From assembly GCA_029202545.1 (NCBI GenBank), contig CP119311.1, positions 3,534,001-3,598,000 on the forward strand: 64,000 nt of DNA, in the 5' to 3' direction. A program made the position numbers and the translations under genes. Of this stretch, positions 51,727 to 60,143 are shown one piece after another. The notes under the pieces were generated by a model that saw only the letters and a program-made list of their open reading frames with translations, searched no databases and was not told where the DNA came from. Each line of letters opens with the position of its first letter. Positions within the stretch are counted from its first letter, which is position 1. This DNA is from Candidatus Pseudobacter hemicellulosilyticus (GTDB taxonomy: Bacteria > Bacteroidota > Bacteroidia > Chitinophagales > Chitinophagaceae).

Positions 51727-51948
51727 TCATGGTTTTACCCAGTCCAGTACGGTGCCCTCGCATTCGGGGGCATTGGCGCAACGGACAATTTCATTGCCTT
51801 TGGCATCACGGTAAACCTTATAATCGCCTACAACAAATTCCTTGTGACAAACCATGCAAAGCCTTTTGTCGGTCAGCGCGGGAATATCACTGAACGGGTA
51901 TTTGAACTTAATGTACAGCGCCTTATCCCTGATGAACACCTCTTCCAT
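51727..51948 (-). CDS. Small zinc-ribbon-like protein of unknown function
   Basis: The 73-aa protein has CMVCHKEF and, 25 residues later, CANAPECEG, giving a CxxC...CxxxxxC pattern that could bind one zinc. The N-terminal half is Lys/Phe rich (YIKFKYPF). There is no signal peptide. It ends close to the repeat cluster and its own terminator and has its own transcript. I do not recognise a named family. The codon use and intact frame make it a real gene. Confidence 0.7.
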   Translation of the reverse strand: MEEVFIRDKALYIKFKYPFSDIPALTDKRLCMVCHKEFVVGDYKVYRDAKGNEIVRCANAPECEGTVLDWVKP

Positions 51949-51997
51949 GTCTTACTTTAATTAATATATTATAAATCTTGTGTACGGATTATTGGCT

Positions 51998-53368
51998 TCA
52001 GTCGCAGGAGCCTCCCTGCTCGTCGGTGAAGCAGAAGCTGAATATGTTCAACCCGTCATACTGGTATTTGATCTCCGCCTTATGGATATCGGCAATCTGT
52101 TTCACCAGCGCCAGTCCCAGTCCATGGCCCTTGGTCCGCCTGGCGTTGGAAGCCCGGTAGAAGGGAGTATAAATGCGGGCCTGCTCGTCGGGCGAAAAGA
52201 TCTCGCCGGTATTCCGGAAGATGACCTCCCGGGAGCCGGGTTTTATTTTCAGGATCACGATGGCTGCGTTGTTGTCTGAATACTGGACGGCATTTTTCAG
52301 CAGGTTGTTGAAGGCCATGATCAGCAGGGGCTCATTGGCCCGGATCATCAGGGCGGCTTCATTGCTGCTGCTCACATCCAGGGTCACTTCAATACGCGCG
52401 CTGGGGTAAAGGGTTTGTACAAATTCTACGGCGCGGATGACCAGTTCATCCAGTCGGACCAACGGATAAGTTTCATCCACCGGTTGTTTATCTGTCAGCA
52501 GCAGCAGGGAATGGGTGATAGTGGCCAGCTGCTGCTGTTGCTGGTACAATTGCTGCAATACTTCGTGGGACTGCTCCGGGCTCAGGTCTTTTTCCAGGGC
52601 GATCTCCGTCAGGCTGATCTGGGCGGTGATGGGCGTACGCAACTCATGGGAAGCGTAATGCACAAAATCTTTCTGCAACGAAAAAGCTTCCTCAATGCGG
52701 TCCATCATCTGGTTGAAACTGGCGGCCAGGCTGTCAACTTCCTCGCTGCGGCTGCCTACTTTGAGGCGGGTATGCAGGCTGGCGGAATTGATCAGCTGGA
52801 GGTCGCCCTTGAGCTCATCCAGCGGCCGGATGATCTTGCGTACAAAGAACAGGGTGGCTATCCAGCCCAGCAGGATGCCTACGCCAAAGACAATGGCCAG
52901 CACCCAGCGCAGCAGGTAGAGGTTGTTCTTGCCATAGCTGTCAAAGGCGGCGGCAATTACGGTATAATCCTGTTGTGCGTGCCGGCGGTACAGGGCCACC
53001 ACTTCTTTGTGCTGGTGACTGGTATACAGGTCGCCCTCCTGCCTGGCCAGCGGCAGCAGGCTGTCCTGGTAGGGACGGTCCGCAGGGCCATTGGTATAGA
53101 TCACCTGGTTACCGCGATACACGGTTACGCTGACGGCGTCCAATGTAGTGGCGGTATTACGTTCAATGATCTGCAGCAGGGTGGAGTCCACCTGGGGGAC
53201 TGTCACCAGCAACCGGAAACTGTTGTCTGCTTTGTTCTTCAGGCGCTTGAAATATTCTTCCTTTCTGAGGTTGGCATTCAAAAAGTATACAATACTCAGC
53301 GTGAGGGCCAATGCAATCGTAAAGAGCGCACTGAAGCCCGTTACAAAGCGTATACGTAAACTGTTCAT
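51998..53368 (-). CDS. Membrane sensor histidine kinase of an OmpR-type two-component system
   Basis: The 456-aa kinase has an N-terminal membrane helix (about 10-30), a periplasmic domain (30-150), a second helix (about 152-178, LLRWVLAIVFGVGILLGWI), a HAMP linker, and HisKA with His in HYASHELRTPITAQ. The ATPase domain has NNLLKNAVQYS and GHGLGLALVKQ, though the first G box reads NTGEIFS instead of DxGxG. So ATP binding may be atypical. The gene is 28 nt downstream of the response regulator gene. Signal unknown. Confidence 0.88.
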   Translation of the reverse strand: MNSLRIRFVTGFSALFTIALALTLSIVYFLNANLRKEEYFKRLKNKADNSFRLLVTVPQVDSTLLQIIERNTATTLDAVSVTVYRGNQVIYTNGPADRPYQDSLLPLARQEGDLYTSHQHKEVVALYRRHAQQDYTVIAAAFDSYGKNNLYLLRWVLAIVFGVGILLGWIATLFFVRKIIRPLDELKGDLQLINSASLHTRLKVGSRSEEVDSLAASFNQMMDRIEEAFSLQKDFVHYASHELRTPITAQISLTEIALEKDLSPEQSHEVLQQLYQQQQQLATITHSLLLLTDKQPVDETYPLVRLDELVIRAVEFVQTLYPSARIEVTLDVSSSNEAALMIRANEPLLIMAFNNLLKNAVQYSDNNAAIVILKIKPGSREVIFRNTGEIFSPDEQARIYTPFYRASNARRTKGHGLGLALVKQIADIHKAEIKYQYDGLNIFSFCFTDEQGGSCD

Positions 53369-53396
53369 GGATAACAGTGGTATAAGAATAATCGGT

Positions 53397-54089
53397 TTAA
53401 AGGTTCACAGCCAGATAATAACCAAAGCCCGGCTTGGTATGAATGAGCTTCTGCGGGAAGGGTTTGTCTACCTTATTACGCAGAAGATTGATATATACTT
53501 CAATGGTATTGTCGCCCACACTGTACCGTCCTTTCCAGACCTTCTTCATGATCTCTTCCTTGGAGATGGGGTTGCCATTCTCCAGCGCCAGCAGTGCCAG
53601 CAGGTTGAATTCCGTAGCGCTCAGCTTGATGACCTGCTGTGCCCGGGTGACCATTTTGGTCCGGGTATCAATTTCCAGGTCGCCGATCACGTACAGGTTC
53701 TTGCTGCCGGGTATCAGCTCATACCGTTTCAGCACGGTCCGGAGGCGGGCCACCAGTTCTTCCATGAAGAATGGCTTGATGATATAATCATCGGCGCCGG
53801 TCTCAAAGCCCTGGATGCGGTAGTTAAGATCGCTGAAAGCGGTTACCATCAGTACGGGCAGCCCCTGGACATCCTCTTTGATCTTCTGGGTGGCTTCCCA
53901 GCCGTTCATGCCGGGCAGACTGATATCCATAATGACGGCGTCCGCCAGCTCCAGGGTGCTGGATTCAAAGGCTTTTTCCGCTGAATCATAGGCATAAACA
54001 GCAAAGCCATGCCCCGTAAGATTGTTCAACATACTCTGCTGAACCATCTCTTCATCTTCAATGACAATTATGGTTTGCTGCCTGTCCAT
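53397..54089 (-). CDS. OmpR/PhoB-family response regulator
   Basis: The 230-aa protein has a receiver domain with the acidic pocket (VIEDEE), phospho-acceptor Asp in VIMDISLPGMNG, conserved Thr/Lys (MVTAFS; IIKPF) and a C-terminal OmpR-type winged helix (SATEFNLLALLALENGNPIS; NTIEVYINLLRNKVD; HTKPGFGYYL). It is co-transcribed with the kinase. A direct repeat with an 11-bp period lies 23 bp before the start codon, as expected for autoregulation by this class. Confidence 0.92.
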   Translation of the reverse strand: MDRQQTIIVIEDEEMVQQSMLNNLTGHGFAVYAYDSAEKAFESSTLELADAVIMDISLPGMNGWEATQKIKEDVQGLPVLMVTAFSDLNYRIQGFETGADDYIIKPFFMEELVARLRTVLKRYELIPGSKNLYVIGDLEIDTRTKMVTRAQQVIKLSATEFNLLALLALENGNPISKEEIMKKVWKGRYSVGDNTIEVYINLLRNKVDKPFPQKLIHTKPGFGYYLAVNL

Positions 54090-54111
54090 CCGGGCGAATA
54101 TCCGTTAGCAT

Positions 54112-54131
54112 ACCTTAAAGAGACCTTAAAG
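54112..54131. promoter_or_regulatory. 11-bp-period direct repeat, candidate response-regulator box
   Basis: ACCTTAAAG occurs at 54112-54120 and 54123-54131, 11 bp apart, matching the tandem half-sites bound by OmpR/PhoB proteins. A 7-bp inverted repeat GCATACC (54108-54114) / GGTATGC (54137-54143) frames it. Confidence 0.6.
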
Positions 54132-54338
54132 TAAACGGTATGCGGTCAATTCATCGCTTCGTGGATACTTTTTGGATTATGTGGGGGTTTCTTGCGTTAC
54201 TGGTCAGGGCGTGATGCAGCTGCAATATTAGGTCAATTCATTTGTAATACCGGCTTTATAAGGGAATTCTAATCCCATGCCTTCCCATACCGCCACTGGC
54301 AGGAAGGAGCCCAGCAAAAAAAATCGTAACATCGCTGC

Positions 54339-55382
54339 ATGAAGAGCCGGGGGATCACCATTAAAGATATTGCCAGGGCGCTGGGTCTCGCCAACTCCAC
54401 GGTGTCGAGGGCGTTGAAGGACAGTCATGATATCAGTATCGCCATGCGGCAGAAGGTGCAGGAATACGCCCGGCAGCACCAATACCGGCCCAACTTGCAG
54501 GCGCAGGCCCTGCGGAACCAGAAGAGCCGCTGCATTGGCGTAGTGCTCTGCAATATTCCCAATCATTTTTTTGCGGAAGTGCTGAATGGCATTGAAAGTA
54601 TTGCCTGCCAGCGCAATTATTCTGTGATCATCACGCAGAGCCTGGAATCCTACGAGCAGGAGATCCGTAACCTCGATAACCTGGCCTGGCGTTCGGTAGA
54701 CGGGCTGCTGGTGTCCATTGCCACCGAGACCAAGGATACCAGTCATTTCAAAAAACTGCAGGAGCAGGGCATGCCCATCGTGTTCTTCGACCGGGTCACG
54801 GACGATCTGCATACCCACCAGGTGATAGCGGATAACGAGGGTGGGGTGCTGGCGGCCACGTTGCATTTTATTGAGCAGGGATGCCAGCGGATTGCACATA
54901 TTACCAGTTCGCCCTATGCGTCTATTACCAGGACCAGGCTGGACGGGCATTTGTCGGCCCTGCAAAAAGCCGGTCTGCCCGCGCCCGAATGTTATATTAA
55001 ATATTGTCTGCATGGCGGCATGGTCCAGGAAGAAGTAACGCAGGCGCTGGAAGAGCTGTTTGCCCTGCCGCAACCGCCGGATGCATTGCTGGCGGCTTCG
55101 GACAGGCTCACCCTCCATTGTTTTGCCTGGTTGCAGAAAAAAGGATTGGCCATCCCTCAGGATATTGCCCTGGCGGGCTTCAGTAATTTTACGGAAGCCG
55201 GGTTGTTTGCGCCGGGCCTGACCACTATTGAGCAGCCGGCCTTTGAGATGGGACAAACAGCTATTGAGCTGCTGATCAATCAGATTGAAAGCAAGCGGCC
55301 GCCCACCAGTTTCAGTAAAGTGGTGCTGCCGACTGCGTTAAGGATCCGGGCTTCCAGCTGCCGCAGTCTCGCGGAAAAGTAA
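54339..55382 (+). CDS. LacI-family transcription regulator
   Basis: The 347-aa protein starts with the LacI helix-turn-helix (GITIKDIARALGLANSTVSR, residues 5-24) and hinge (YRPNLQAQALRN), followed by a periplasmic-binding-protein-like sensor domain with FFDRVTDD, DALLAASDRL and GFSNFTEAGLFAPGLTTIEQ. It normally controls sugar-use genes. It is directly before the HTCS/SusC/SusD locus on the same strand. Right after its stop codon an inverted pair of the dispersed repeat begins. Confidence 0.9.
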   Translation: MKSRGITIKDIARALGLANSTVSRALKDSHDISIAMRQKVQEYARQHQYRPNLQAQALRNQKSRCIGVVLCNIPNHFFAEVLNGIESIACQRNYSVIITQSLESYEQEIRNLDNLAWRSVDGLLVSIATETKDTSHFKKLQEQGMPIVFFDRVTDDLHTHQVIADNEGGVLAATLHFIEQGCQRIAHITSSPYASITRTRLDGHLSALQKAGLPAPECYIKYCLHGGMVQEEVTQALEELFALPQPPDALLAASDRLTLHCFAWLQKKGLAIPQDIALAGFSNFTEAGLFAPGLTTIEQPAFEMGQTAIELLINQIESKRPPTSFSKVVLPTALRIRASSCRSLAEK

Positions 55383-55397
55383 TTTTTGGGACGAACC
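55383..55397 (-). repeat. Dispersed GGTTCGTCCCAAAAA repeat, copy 7
   Basis: TTTTTGGGACGAACC on the plus strand starts at the base after the lacI stop codon. With copy 8 it forms an inverted pair 150 bp across. Confidence 0.75.
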
Positions 55398-55515
55398 AAT
55401 CAGCGCACTGAGTACCAGCCTGTTTGTTCAATACTTCAAGGTCACTATCAAAAGAACACATCGCCCCAGCCATTACCTATACAGCAACAAACTTATCTTT
55501 TGGGGTGGTCCCTTT

Positions 55516-55532
55516 GGTTCGTCCCCAAAAAA
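55516..55532 (+). repeat. Dispersed GGTTCGTCCCAAAAA repeat, copy 8 (one extra C)
   Basis: GGTTCGTCCCCAAAAAA. The preceding TCCCTTT is shared with copy 3. An upstream TTTTGGGG can pair with its CCCCAAAA in a hairpin with a 17-nt loop. Confidence 0.65.
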
Positions 55533-55642
55533 CAATAGTGCGTCACCTTTCCGTAACTTTGCACCCGATACACTCTCCCCGCAAACCAGCTCCTGATGTA
55601 AGCAAGGATAGGTCCCAATACCGGGACAAGGTTTAAACAAAG

Positions 55643-55668
55643 AAGTCTACTGAATCAGCAGGCTTTTT
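55643..55668 (+). terminator. Imperfect terminator-like hairpin
   Basis: AAGTCTACTG / CAGCAGGCTT pair with one wobble and one mismatch around AAT, followed by TTTTTATTT. It probably ends transcripts from the lacI side. Confidence 0.4.
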
Positions 55669-55692
55669 ATTTGTCAAAAAGACATTTTTTTA

Positions 55693-55722
55693 TTTCTATT
55701 CCTGTTCCTTTGGTTACATTTG
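55693..55722 (+). promoter_or_regulatory. Probable promoter of the HTCS gene
   Basis: TACATTTG at 55715-55722 fits the -7 element exactly. TTTC at 55693-55696, 18 nt upstream, is a near match for -33. The leader would be about 65 nt. Confidence 0.5.
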
Positions 55723-55793
55723 TATATTGACTGTTTCGTGTTCCGGCATTCCGTCCGGCGCACATCGGTAACGATTGTAAAAACCAGCTGCAT

Positions 55794-58700
55794 ATGAACA
55801 TGCCCTTATGCCGTTTGATTGCCCTGTGCCTGCTGCTGCCCGCTATTGCCCCCGGCCAGCCCGCCAACAATTACAGTAAACCTGTGTTGGCCCATGTAGG
55901 CATTAACCAGGGACTGTCCAACAACTCCGTCCGCTGTATCTACCAGGACCATAACGGCTTTATCTGGTTCGGCACCTATGACGGCCTCAACCGCTACGAT
56001 GGCTATACCTTTAAAGTATTCCGCAACAAGCTCAACAATACCGCTTCTCTTCCCCACAATTATATTTACGCCATTCATGAAGATCAGTCCTACCGCCTCT
56101 GGGTGGGGACCGGTCAGGGACTGGTAACGTATAATCCCCTGCTCAACTCTTTTGATCCCGCCTGGTTCCGGCCCGAAGGCTATAACAGCGCCGTCCGGGT
56201 CAATGCCAACGTGAACTGTATCCAGTCCGATACCGCCGGCGCCGTTTTTATTGGCACCAATGGCTGGGGCCTGCTCACCCAGGGACCCGGCCAGGATACC
56301 GCTACTCAGGTGCCGCTGCAAATCGGCGGCGCCAGCACCACCGGTTATAATGTACAGGCCCTGGCGGTCGACAGCCAGCAAAGGGTCTGGCTCTTTATCC
56401 TGGAAACCGGTCTCTGCGTCTACGATAAAACCACTCACCAGATCCGCGTGGTGAACCAGGCCGTCCGCTCCGCCAGCTGCCTGGCGCCGGATTCCACCGG
56501 CACCCTCTGGATCGGTACGCCCAACGGCCTGTATAAATACGCTATGGCTTCCAATGCCCTGGCCGGCCACCTCACGGAAACCAATGGCGCCCTGCCCAGC
56601 AACCGCGTGGTCAGTCTTTGCTTTGATCAGCAGCAGCACCTCTGGATCGGTACGGACGGCGGCGGCATCGCCATCCTCAACATTGCCGATGGCCAGCTCA
56701 ATTACCTGCAGCCCGGCGAGAACACCAATAGCCTGGCTTCCGAATCTGTGTTCTCTATTCATGCCGACCAGGAGAACAGGATCTGGATCGGCACCCTTAA
56801 AGGCGGGGTCAATATAGTAGACTGGCAGAAAAGCCGGTTCCAGACCTATACCCATGCCCGCCGGGAGGAGAACAGTCTGGTCAATAATTTTGTGGCTTCT
56901 TTCTATGAAGACAATAACCATAAGGACCTCTGGATCGGTACGGATGGCGGCGGCTTCAGCATCTGGGACCGCAATACCAACCGTTTTATCAACTACCGCT
57001 GCCAGGCCAGTAACCCCCGCGGCCTGAGCCATAACTCGGTCAGTTATATCCTGAAGGACCAGCAGGACAAGACCTGGCTGGCCACCTTCGGCGGTGGTAT
57101 CAACCGTTTCAACAGGTCTGCCGGGACCTTTGAGCATTTCCGTTGTATCAACCAGGAAACAGGGGAGGAGAACCGCAATGTCCTGCTGCTATTTGAAGAC
57201 AGGGAGCAGCGGCTCTGGGCCACTACTTTCGGTAACGGCAAACTATACCTGTTCAATCCCGCTGCGCAGCGCTTTGAAGCGTTCGACCAGCAGCTGAATG
57301 ACCTTATCTCCCTCACGCAGGACCATGCCGGTTATCTCTGGGCCGGCAATTCTTACCAGCTCATCCGTATTGATACCCGCAACCGCAAACACAGTATCTA
57401 TGATATCGGCAAACCCATCCGCTCCATCTATGAGGACAGTAATCATCGCTTATGGATCGGCACGGAAGGCGGCGGTCTGCTGCTGTTCGACCGGCAGCAG
57501 GAAAAGCTGATCAAACGCTATTCCGATGCGGATGGTCTGTGCAACAATGCCGTGCTGAATATCCTGGAAGACAATGACGGCATTCTCTGGATCAGCACTT
57601 TTAATGGCCTTTCCCGCTTTGATCCGGCCGCTGGTAAATTCCGGAATTTCTACCAGAGCGATGGCCTGCAAAGCAGCCAGTTCTCCTACAATGCAGCGCT
57701 GAAGCTGCATTCCGGTCAGCTGGTCTTTGGCGGTATCGGTGGATTCAATCTCTTCAATCCCCGGGATATCCTGCCCCGGTCTTATATGCCGCCTGTGCTG
57801 TTCACGGATATGCATATCAATAACAGGGGACTCTCGCACCTGCAACCGTATATTGACCAGTCTACGGACGGCGCTATTCAGTCGCTCCGCATTCCGTACG
57901 ACCAGGCCGTACTGTCTTTCACTTTTACGGCGCTGGAATACACTTCTTCCGAGAAGATCCGTTATGCCTATTACCTGGAAGGCTGGGATAAGGACTGGAA
58001 CTATACGGGTTCCGGCCGCACCATCAACTATAACAATATCACTGAAGGCAGTTACCGCCTGCGGGTCAAAAGCACTAATGCGGAAGGGGTATGGAATGAG
58101 CGGGAAACGGTCCTGTCCATCCGCATCCTGCCGCCCTGGTACCGGACCGTCTGGGCCTACCTGTTCTACTTTGTTACAGTGGTCAGCCTGATCTATACCT
58201 GGTACCGCTACCGCAACCGGCAGCAGCAACTGCAATATGCTATTCAGCTGGCGCAGCTGGATGCAGAAAAGGAAAAGGAGATCAATGAAAAGCGCCAGGC
58301 TTTTTTCACCCATGTCTCACATGAGTTCCGGACCCCGCTCACGCTGATCATCAATCCTATCAAGGACCTGCTGAAAAAGCAGTCGTCCCCGGCAGAGCAG
58401 GGCGAGCTGAACGTGGTGTACCGCAATGCCCGTCGCCTGCTGAGCCTGATTGATCAGCTGCTGTTGTTCCGCAAGGCGGAAGAGCAGGCTGACCAGCTGC
58501 ATATCGCCCCCATCAATATTACCCGGCTCTGCAAAGAGGTGTTCCTCTGTTTTGTGCAGCAGGCCAAGGCCCGGCAGATCCGTTATGAGTTCCATAGCGC
58601 CGAAGAAGAGTTGGAGATCCAGGCCGACCGGGAAAAAATGGAGATCGTATTTTATAACCTGCTGTCCAACGCACTCAAGTATACCCCTGATGGCGGCGCC

Positions 58701-59948
58701 GTAACCTTTACCCTCACCGGTAAAGCCGATACAGTAGAAGCTATTGTTGCTGATACGGGCATCGGCCTGACACCCGAAGCGGCCAGCAGGCTTTTTGAAA
58801 AATTCTACCAGGTAAAGGATAAGTCGGCCCCCACCCGCACCGGATTCGGCATCGGCCTCTACCTGGTGAAACACTCTGTTGACCGCCACCAGGGCCAGAT
58901 CAGTTTTGCATCTGCCCCAGGCGCGGGCACCAGCTTCACCATCACCCTGCCCAAAGGTCAGGCACAGCCAGCCAGCCAGCTGCAGCCGGAAAGTCAGCCG
59001 GCGTCTGCCGCCCAGCCGGAACAACCGGTATTCCTGGAAGAGCTGGCTGCCAACGAGGCGGACCTGCCCGAAGCACCGGCCACCCGCCTGGCCGTGACGG
59101 AAAAGATGGGCCTGGAATCTGTGATCACCGACCGGGAGTCTGTCCTGGTGATAGATGATAATGAAGCCATGCGCCAGTATGTGGCCGGCATCTTCCATGA
59201 CCAGTTCACCGTCTACGAAGCCGCCAGTGCCGAAGCCGGCCTGGAGCTGGCCAGGAAATACCTGCCCGACCTCATCATCAGTGATGTGGTGATGGGGGAT
59301 ATGACCGGCATTGAGCTATGCCGCATTATCAAGGAAACGCCGGCCCTCAACCATATCCCCGTGATCCTGCTCACCGGTAGTTTCTCGCCGGACTCCCGGC
59401 TCAAAGGGGTAGAGGGCGGCGCAGATGATTATATCACCAAGCCTTTTGAGAAGGACCTGCTCCAGGCCCGGGTCAGCAGCCTGCTGAAGAACCGCCAGAA
59501 CCTGCAGCGGTATTTTTATAATGAGATCACCCACCAGGAAAATCCCCTGAAGATCCCCGAGGAATACAAAGCCTTCCTGGAACAATGCATCGCTATTGTG
59601 GAAAGGAATATCGACAACGAAGAATTTACCATCCAGGTCTTTGCCACAGAGATCGGGATGAGCTATTCCAAGCTCTACAAGAAGATCAAAGCCATCTCCG
59701 GCCAGTCTGCCAATGCCTTCATCCGCTTTATCCGGCTCCGCAAGGCGGCAGAACTGTTTATTAATACCAATTATAATGTGAACGAAACGGCCTTTTATGT
59801 GGGCATCCGGGACGTGAAATATTTCCGGGAACAGTTCTACAAGACCTTTGGTCTGAAGCCCTCCGAGTACATAGAAAAGTACCGGAAAGTCTTCGGAAAG
59901 AACTACCAGCTCAACGAAAAGGCCCATAAAGAGAAAGAAGGGCTGTAG
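55794..59948 (+). CDS. Hybrid two-component system regulator (HTCS)
   Basis: The 1384-aa protein combines sensor, kinase and DNA-binding parts. It has a signal peptide (1-22), two seven-bladed periplasmic propellers with many YxDxxGxxWFGT-type repeats (for example DHNGFIWFGTYDGLNRYDGY), a Y_Y_Y domain (about 704-775) and a membrane helix (about 782-803). HisKA follows with His843 in HVSHEFRTPLTLI, then an ATPase domain (about 940-1055, with NLLSNALKYT and DTGIGLT), a receiver (about 1117-1232, Asp1163 in IISDVVMGD) and a C-terminal AraC domain (about 1262-1370). HTCS proteins sense a glycan breakdown product and activate the adjacent SusCD genes. A Ser/Gln/Pro-rich linker (about 1060-1115) joins kinase and receiver. 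Confidence 0.95.
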   Translation: MNMPLCRLIALCLLLPAIAPGQPANNYSKPVLAHVGINQGLSNNSVRCIYQDHNGFIWFGTYDGLNRYDGYTFKVFRNKLNNTASLPHNYIYAIHEDQSYRLWVGTGQGLVTYNPLLNSFDPAWFRPEGYNSAVRVNANVNCIQSDTAGAVFIGTNGWGLLTQGPGQDTATQVPLQIGGASTTGYNVQALAVDSQQRVWLFILETGLCVYDKTTHQIRVVNQAVRSASCLAPDSTGTLWIGTPNGLYKYAMASNALAGHLTETNGALPSNRVVSLCFDQQQHLWIGTDGGGIAILNIADGQLNYLQPGENTNSLASESVFSIHADQENRIWIGTLKGGVNIVDWQKSRFQTYTHARREENSLVNNFVASFYEDNNHKDLWIGTDGGGFSIWDRNTNRFINYRCQASNPRGLSHNSVSYILKDQQDKTWLATFGGGINRFNRSAGTFEHFRCINQETGEENRNVLLLFEDREQRLWATTFGNGKLYLFNPAAQRFEAFDQQLNDLISLTQDHAGYLWAGNSYQLIRIDTRNRKHSIYDIGKPIRSIYEDSNHRLWIGTEGGGLLLFDRQQEKLIKRYSDADGLCNNAVLNILEDNDGILWISTFNGLSRFDPAAGKFRNFYQSDGLQSSQFSYNAALKLHSGQLVFGGIGGFNLFNPRDILPRSYMPPVLFTDMHINNRGLSHLQPYIDQSTDGAIQSLRIPYDQAVLSFTFTALEYTSSEKIRYAYYLEGWDKDWNYTGSGRTINYNNITEGSYRLRVKSTNAEGVWNERETVLSIRILPPWYRTVWAYLFYFVTVVSLIYTWYRYRNRQQQLQYAIQLAQLDAEKEKEINEKRQAFFTHVSHEFRTPLTLIINPIKDLLKKQSSPAEQGELNVVYRNARRLLSLIDQLLLFRKAEEQADQLHIAPINITRLCKEVFLCFVQQAKARQIRYEFHSAEEELEIQADREKMEIVFYNLLSNALKYTPDGGAVTFTLTGKADTVEAIVADTGIGLTPEAASRLFEKFYQVKDKSAPTRTGFGIGLYLVKHSVDRHQGQISFASAPGAGTSFTITLPKGQAQPASQLQPESQPASAAQPEQPVFLEELAANEADLPEAPATRLAVTEKMGLESVITDRESVLVIDDNEAMRQYVAGIFHDQFTVYEAASAEAGLELARKYLPDLIISDVVMGDMTGIELCRIIKETPALNHIPVILLTGSFSPDSRLKGVEGGADDYITKPFEKDLLQARVSSLLKNRQNLQRYFYNEITHQENPLKIPEEYKAFLEQCIAIVERNIDNEEFTIQVFATEIGMSYSKLYKKIKAISGQSANAFIRFIRLRKAAELFINTNYNVNETAFYVGIRDVKYFREQFYKTFGLKPSEYIEKYRKVFGKNYQLNEKAHKEKEGL

Positions 59949-59956
59949 AAGGGGAT

Positions 59957-60019
59957 TTTACCCCCTTCTTTTTCTTTGCCGAAAACGAATTTACCCCCTT
60001 ATTATCCTATTTACCCCCT
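59957..60019 (+). promoter_or_regulatory. TTTACCCCCT repeat array, candidate HTCS operator
   Basis: TTTACCCCCT occurs at 59957-59966, 59990-59999 and 60010-60019; the last two are 20 bp apart, about two helix turns. The array starts 9 bp after the HTCS stop codon and ends 124 bp before the SusC start. The rest of the gap to 60143 shows no other feature. Confidence 0.65.
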
Positions 60020-60143
60020 CACGCACCGCGCCATCCGGCTGTAATTTGGCAGTGTAATGCTTAGCCAGCACAGGAATTGTCAGGCCGACTGTTGCCCCTC
60101 CTTTTCCTGCAATTGAAACAAAATTTTGATTAACAGCTGCTAT

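Noticed and set aside
38694..55419. ACCAGC found 16 nt after two minus-oriented repeat copies (38680 and 55383)
   Set aside because: The other six copies do not have it; six bases shared by two copies can be chance.
55806..57137. 443-residue open frame opposite the HTCS propeller region
   Set aside because: It is a shadow of the repetitive propeller sequence on the other strand, low in complexity and without a domain.
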